DNA from: Diprion similis
Taxonomy: Eukaryota; Arthropoda; Insecta; Hymenoptera; Diprionidae
Reading direction: 5' to 3'
Length of the DNA: 64,000 nt
Assembly: GCF_021155765.1 (NCBI RefSeq)
Contig: NC_060117.1
Coordinates: forward strand, 523,001-587,000
The translations under genes and the position numbers were made by a program. Of this stretch, positions 63,531 to 64,000 are shown piece by piece (within the stretch, counting starts at the first letter, position 1; each line of letters opens with the position of its first letter). Under the pieces are notes generated by a model. The model worked only from the letters and a program-made list of their open reading frames with translations. It was not told the origin of the DNA and did no database searches.

Positions 63531-63998
63531 TTATTTTCTACTCCGTTTGAACGTGGACGTTGGTTTTCTGCACGTTTTCAAATTGTTCAACAGATATCTA
63601 AACTGCATGATTTGCATTCGCGATACGGATGGTTGGGAGCACTTTTCCAACCACTTGAGGAACTTCTCCCCGTGGGCTACAGCTTCCTCGGTCGTCAGCT
63701 GTGCATCCCCGGTCTCGCCGTTGCTCTGTTGAACTTGGGTGTTTCGCTTCACATTCTCCTCATCGTCGTCGTCGTCGTCCTCCTCCTCCTCCTCCCTCTC
63801 ATCTATGTTGATGTTGTTATTGCTGTTGATGGTGTTGTTGTTCCCGAGAACGTTGTCGAGCAGTGCCCTCGTCTTGGTGGGAGACTTCTTAACAGCGGCT
63901 GCTGGTGTGGGCGCGGTAGGTGCGAAACCGTACTGCTTGTACCATTTCCAGAACCACGAACCACCGAGGTCCCGACTACCGCCAGGACTGAATATCGC
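63531..63998 (-). CDS. C-terminal part of an unrecognised gene, truncated by the window edge
   Basis: One frame is open on the minus strand from the window edge to a stop at 63531-63533, giving about 155 residues. It contains GGSWFWKWYKQYGFAP, then low-complexity Asn-rich and Glu/Asp-rich runs, then a conserved-looking segment EEAVAHGEKFLKWLEKCS and MQIMQFRYLLNNLKTC, and a basic C-terminus. The steady composition, and the amphipathic tail that does not look like repeat translation, argue for a real protein; I do not recognise the family. It is antisense to DRC7 and could be nested in a DRC7 intron. Confidence 0.65.
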   Translation of the reverse strand, partial: AIFSPGGSRDLGGSWFWKWYKQYGFAPTAPTPAAAVKKSPTKTRALLDNVLGNNNTINSNNNINIDEREEEEEDDDDDDEENVKRNTQVQQSNGETGDAQLTTEEAVAHGEKFLKWLEKCSQPSVSRMQIMQFRYLLNNLKTCRKPTSTFKRSRK

Positions 63999-64000
63999 AG

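Overview
The window is eukaryotic nuclear DNA from an insect. Genes are split by short GT-AG introns, and the products are conserved animal proteins in insect-like forms: an MTA1-like NuRD subunit with an extra C2H2 finger, and a small secreted DUF4789-like protein. Intergenic DNA is rich in microsatellites. A hymenopteran (sawfly or wasp) is my best guess from the overall look, but nothing in the window proves the order.

Layout. 1-6.7 kb: no recognisable gene; it holds a CA microsatellite, A-rich DNA and a roughly 1 kb minisatellite with a 19-bp unit (3.9-4.9 kb). 6.7-8.1 kb: mitochondrial ribosomal protein L11 on the minus strand, with a 144-bp terminal-inverted-repeat element just upstream and then a TTG/CTG microsatellite. 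8.8-29.2 kb: a satellite array of about 65 head-to-tail 312-bp monomers with nested higher-order repeats and decayed edges. 29.3-32.1 kb: minor repeats and no gene. 32.2-39.7 kb: the MTA gene (12 coding exons, minus strand). 40.9-42.5 kb: RNA polymerase I subunit RPA49/POLR1E. 43.2-44.7 kb: mitochondrial transcription factor B2. 45.7-46.7 kb: small secreted protein. 48.0-49.2 kb: TMEM179 (minus). 50.7-59.9 kb: ATG2, complete in 19 coding exons. 60.7 kb onward: first two coding exons of DRC7/CCDC135 (lobo). 63.5-64.0 kb: 3' end of an unrecognised minus-strand gene.

The genes are unrelated housekeeping or cell-biology loci (mitochondrial translation and transcription, Pol I transcription, chromatin, autophagy, cilia) and do not form one pathway. 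MTA and POLR1E are divergent with starts about 1.2 kb apart; TMEM179 and ATG2 are divergent with starts about 1.5 kb apart. The most unusual structure is the satellite: 312 is a multiple of 3, several monomer classes are arranged in 5-monomer and 15-monomer blocks, and one class lacks the minus-strand stop so that two monomers form one 183-codon frame. All exon joins were read by eye from splice sites, phase and family similarity; no search or transcript data were available.
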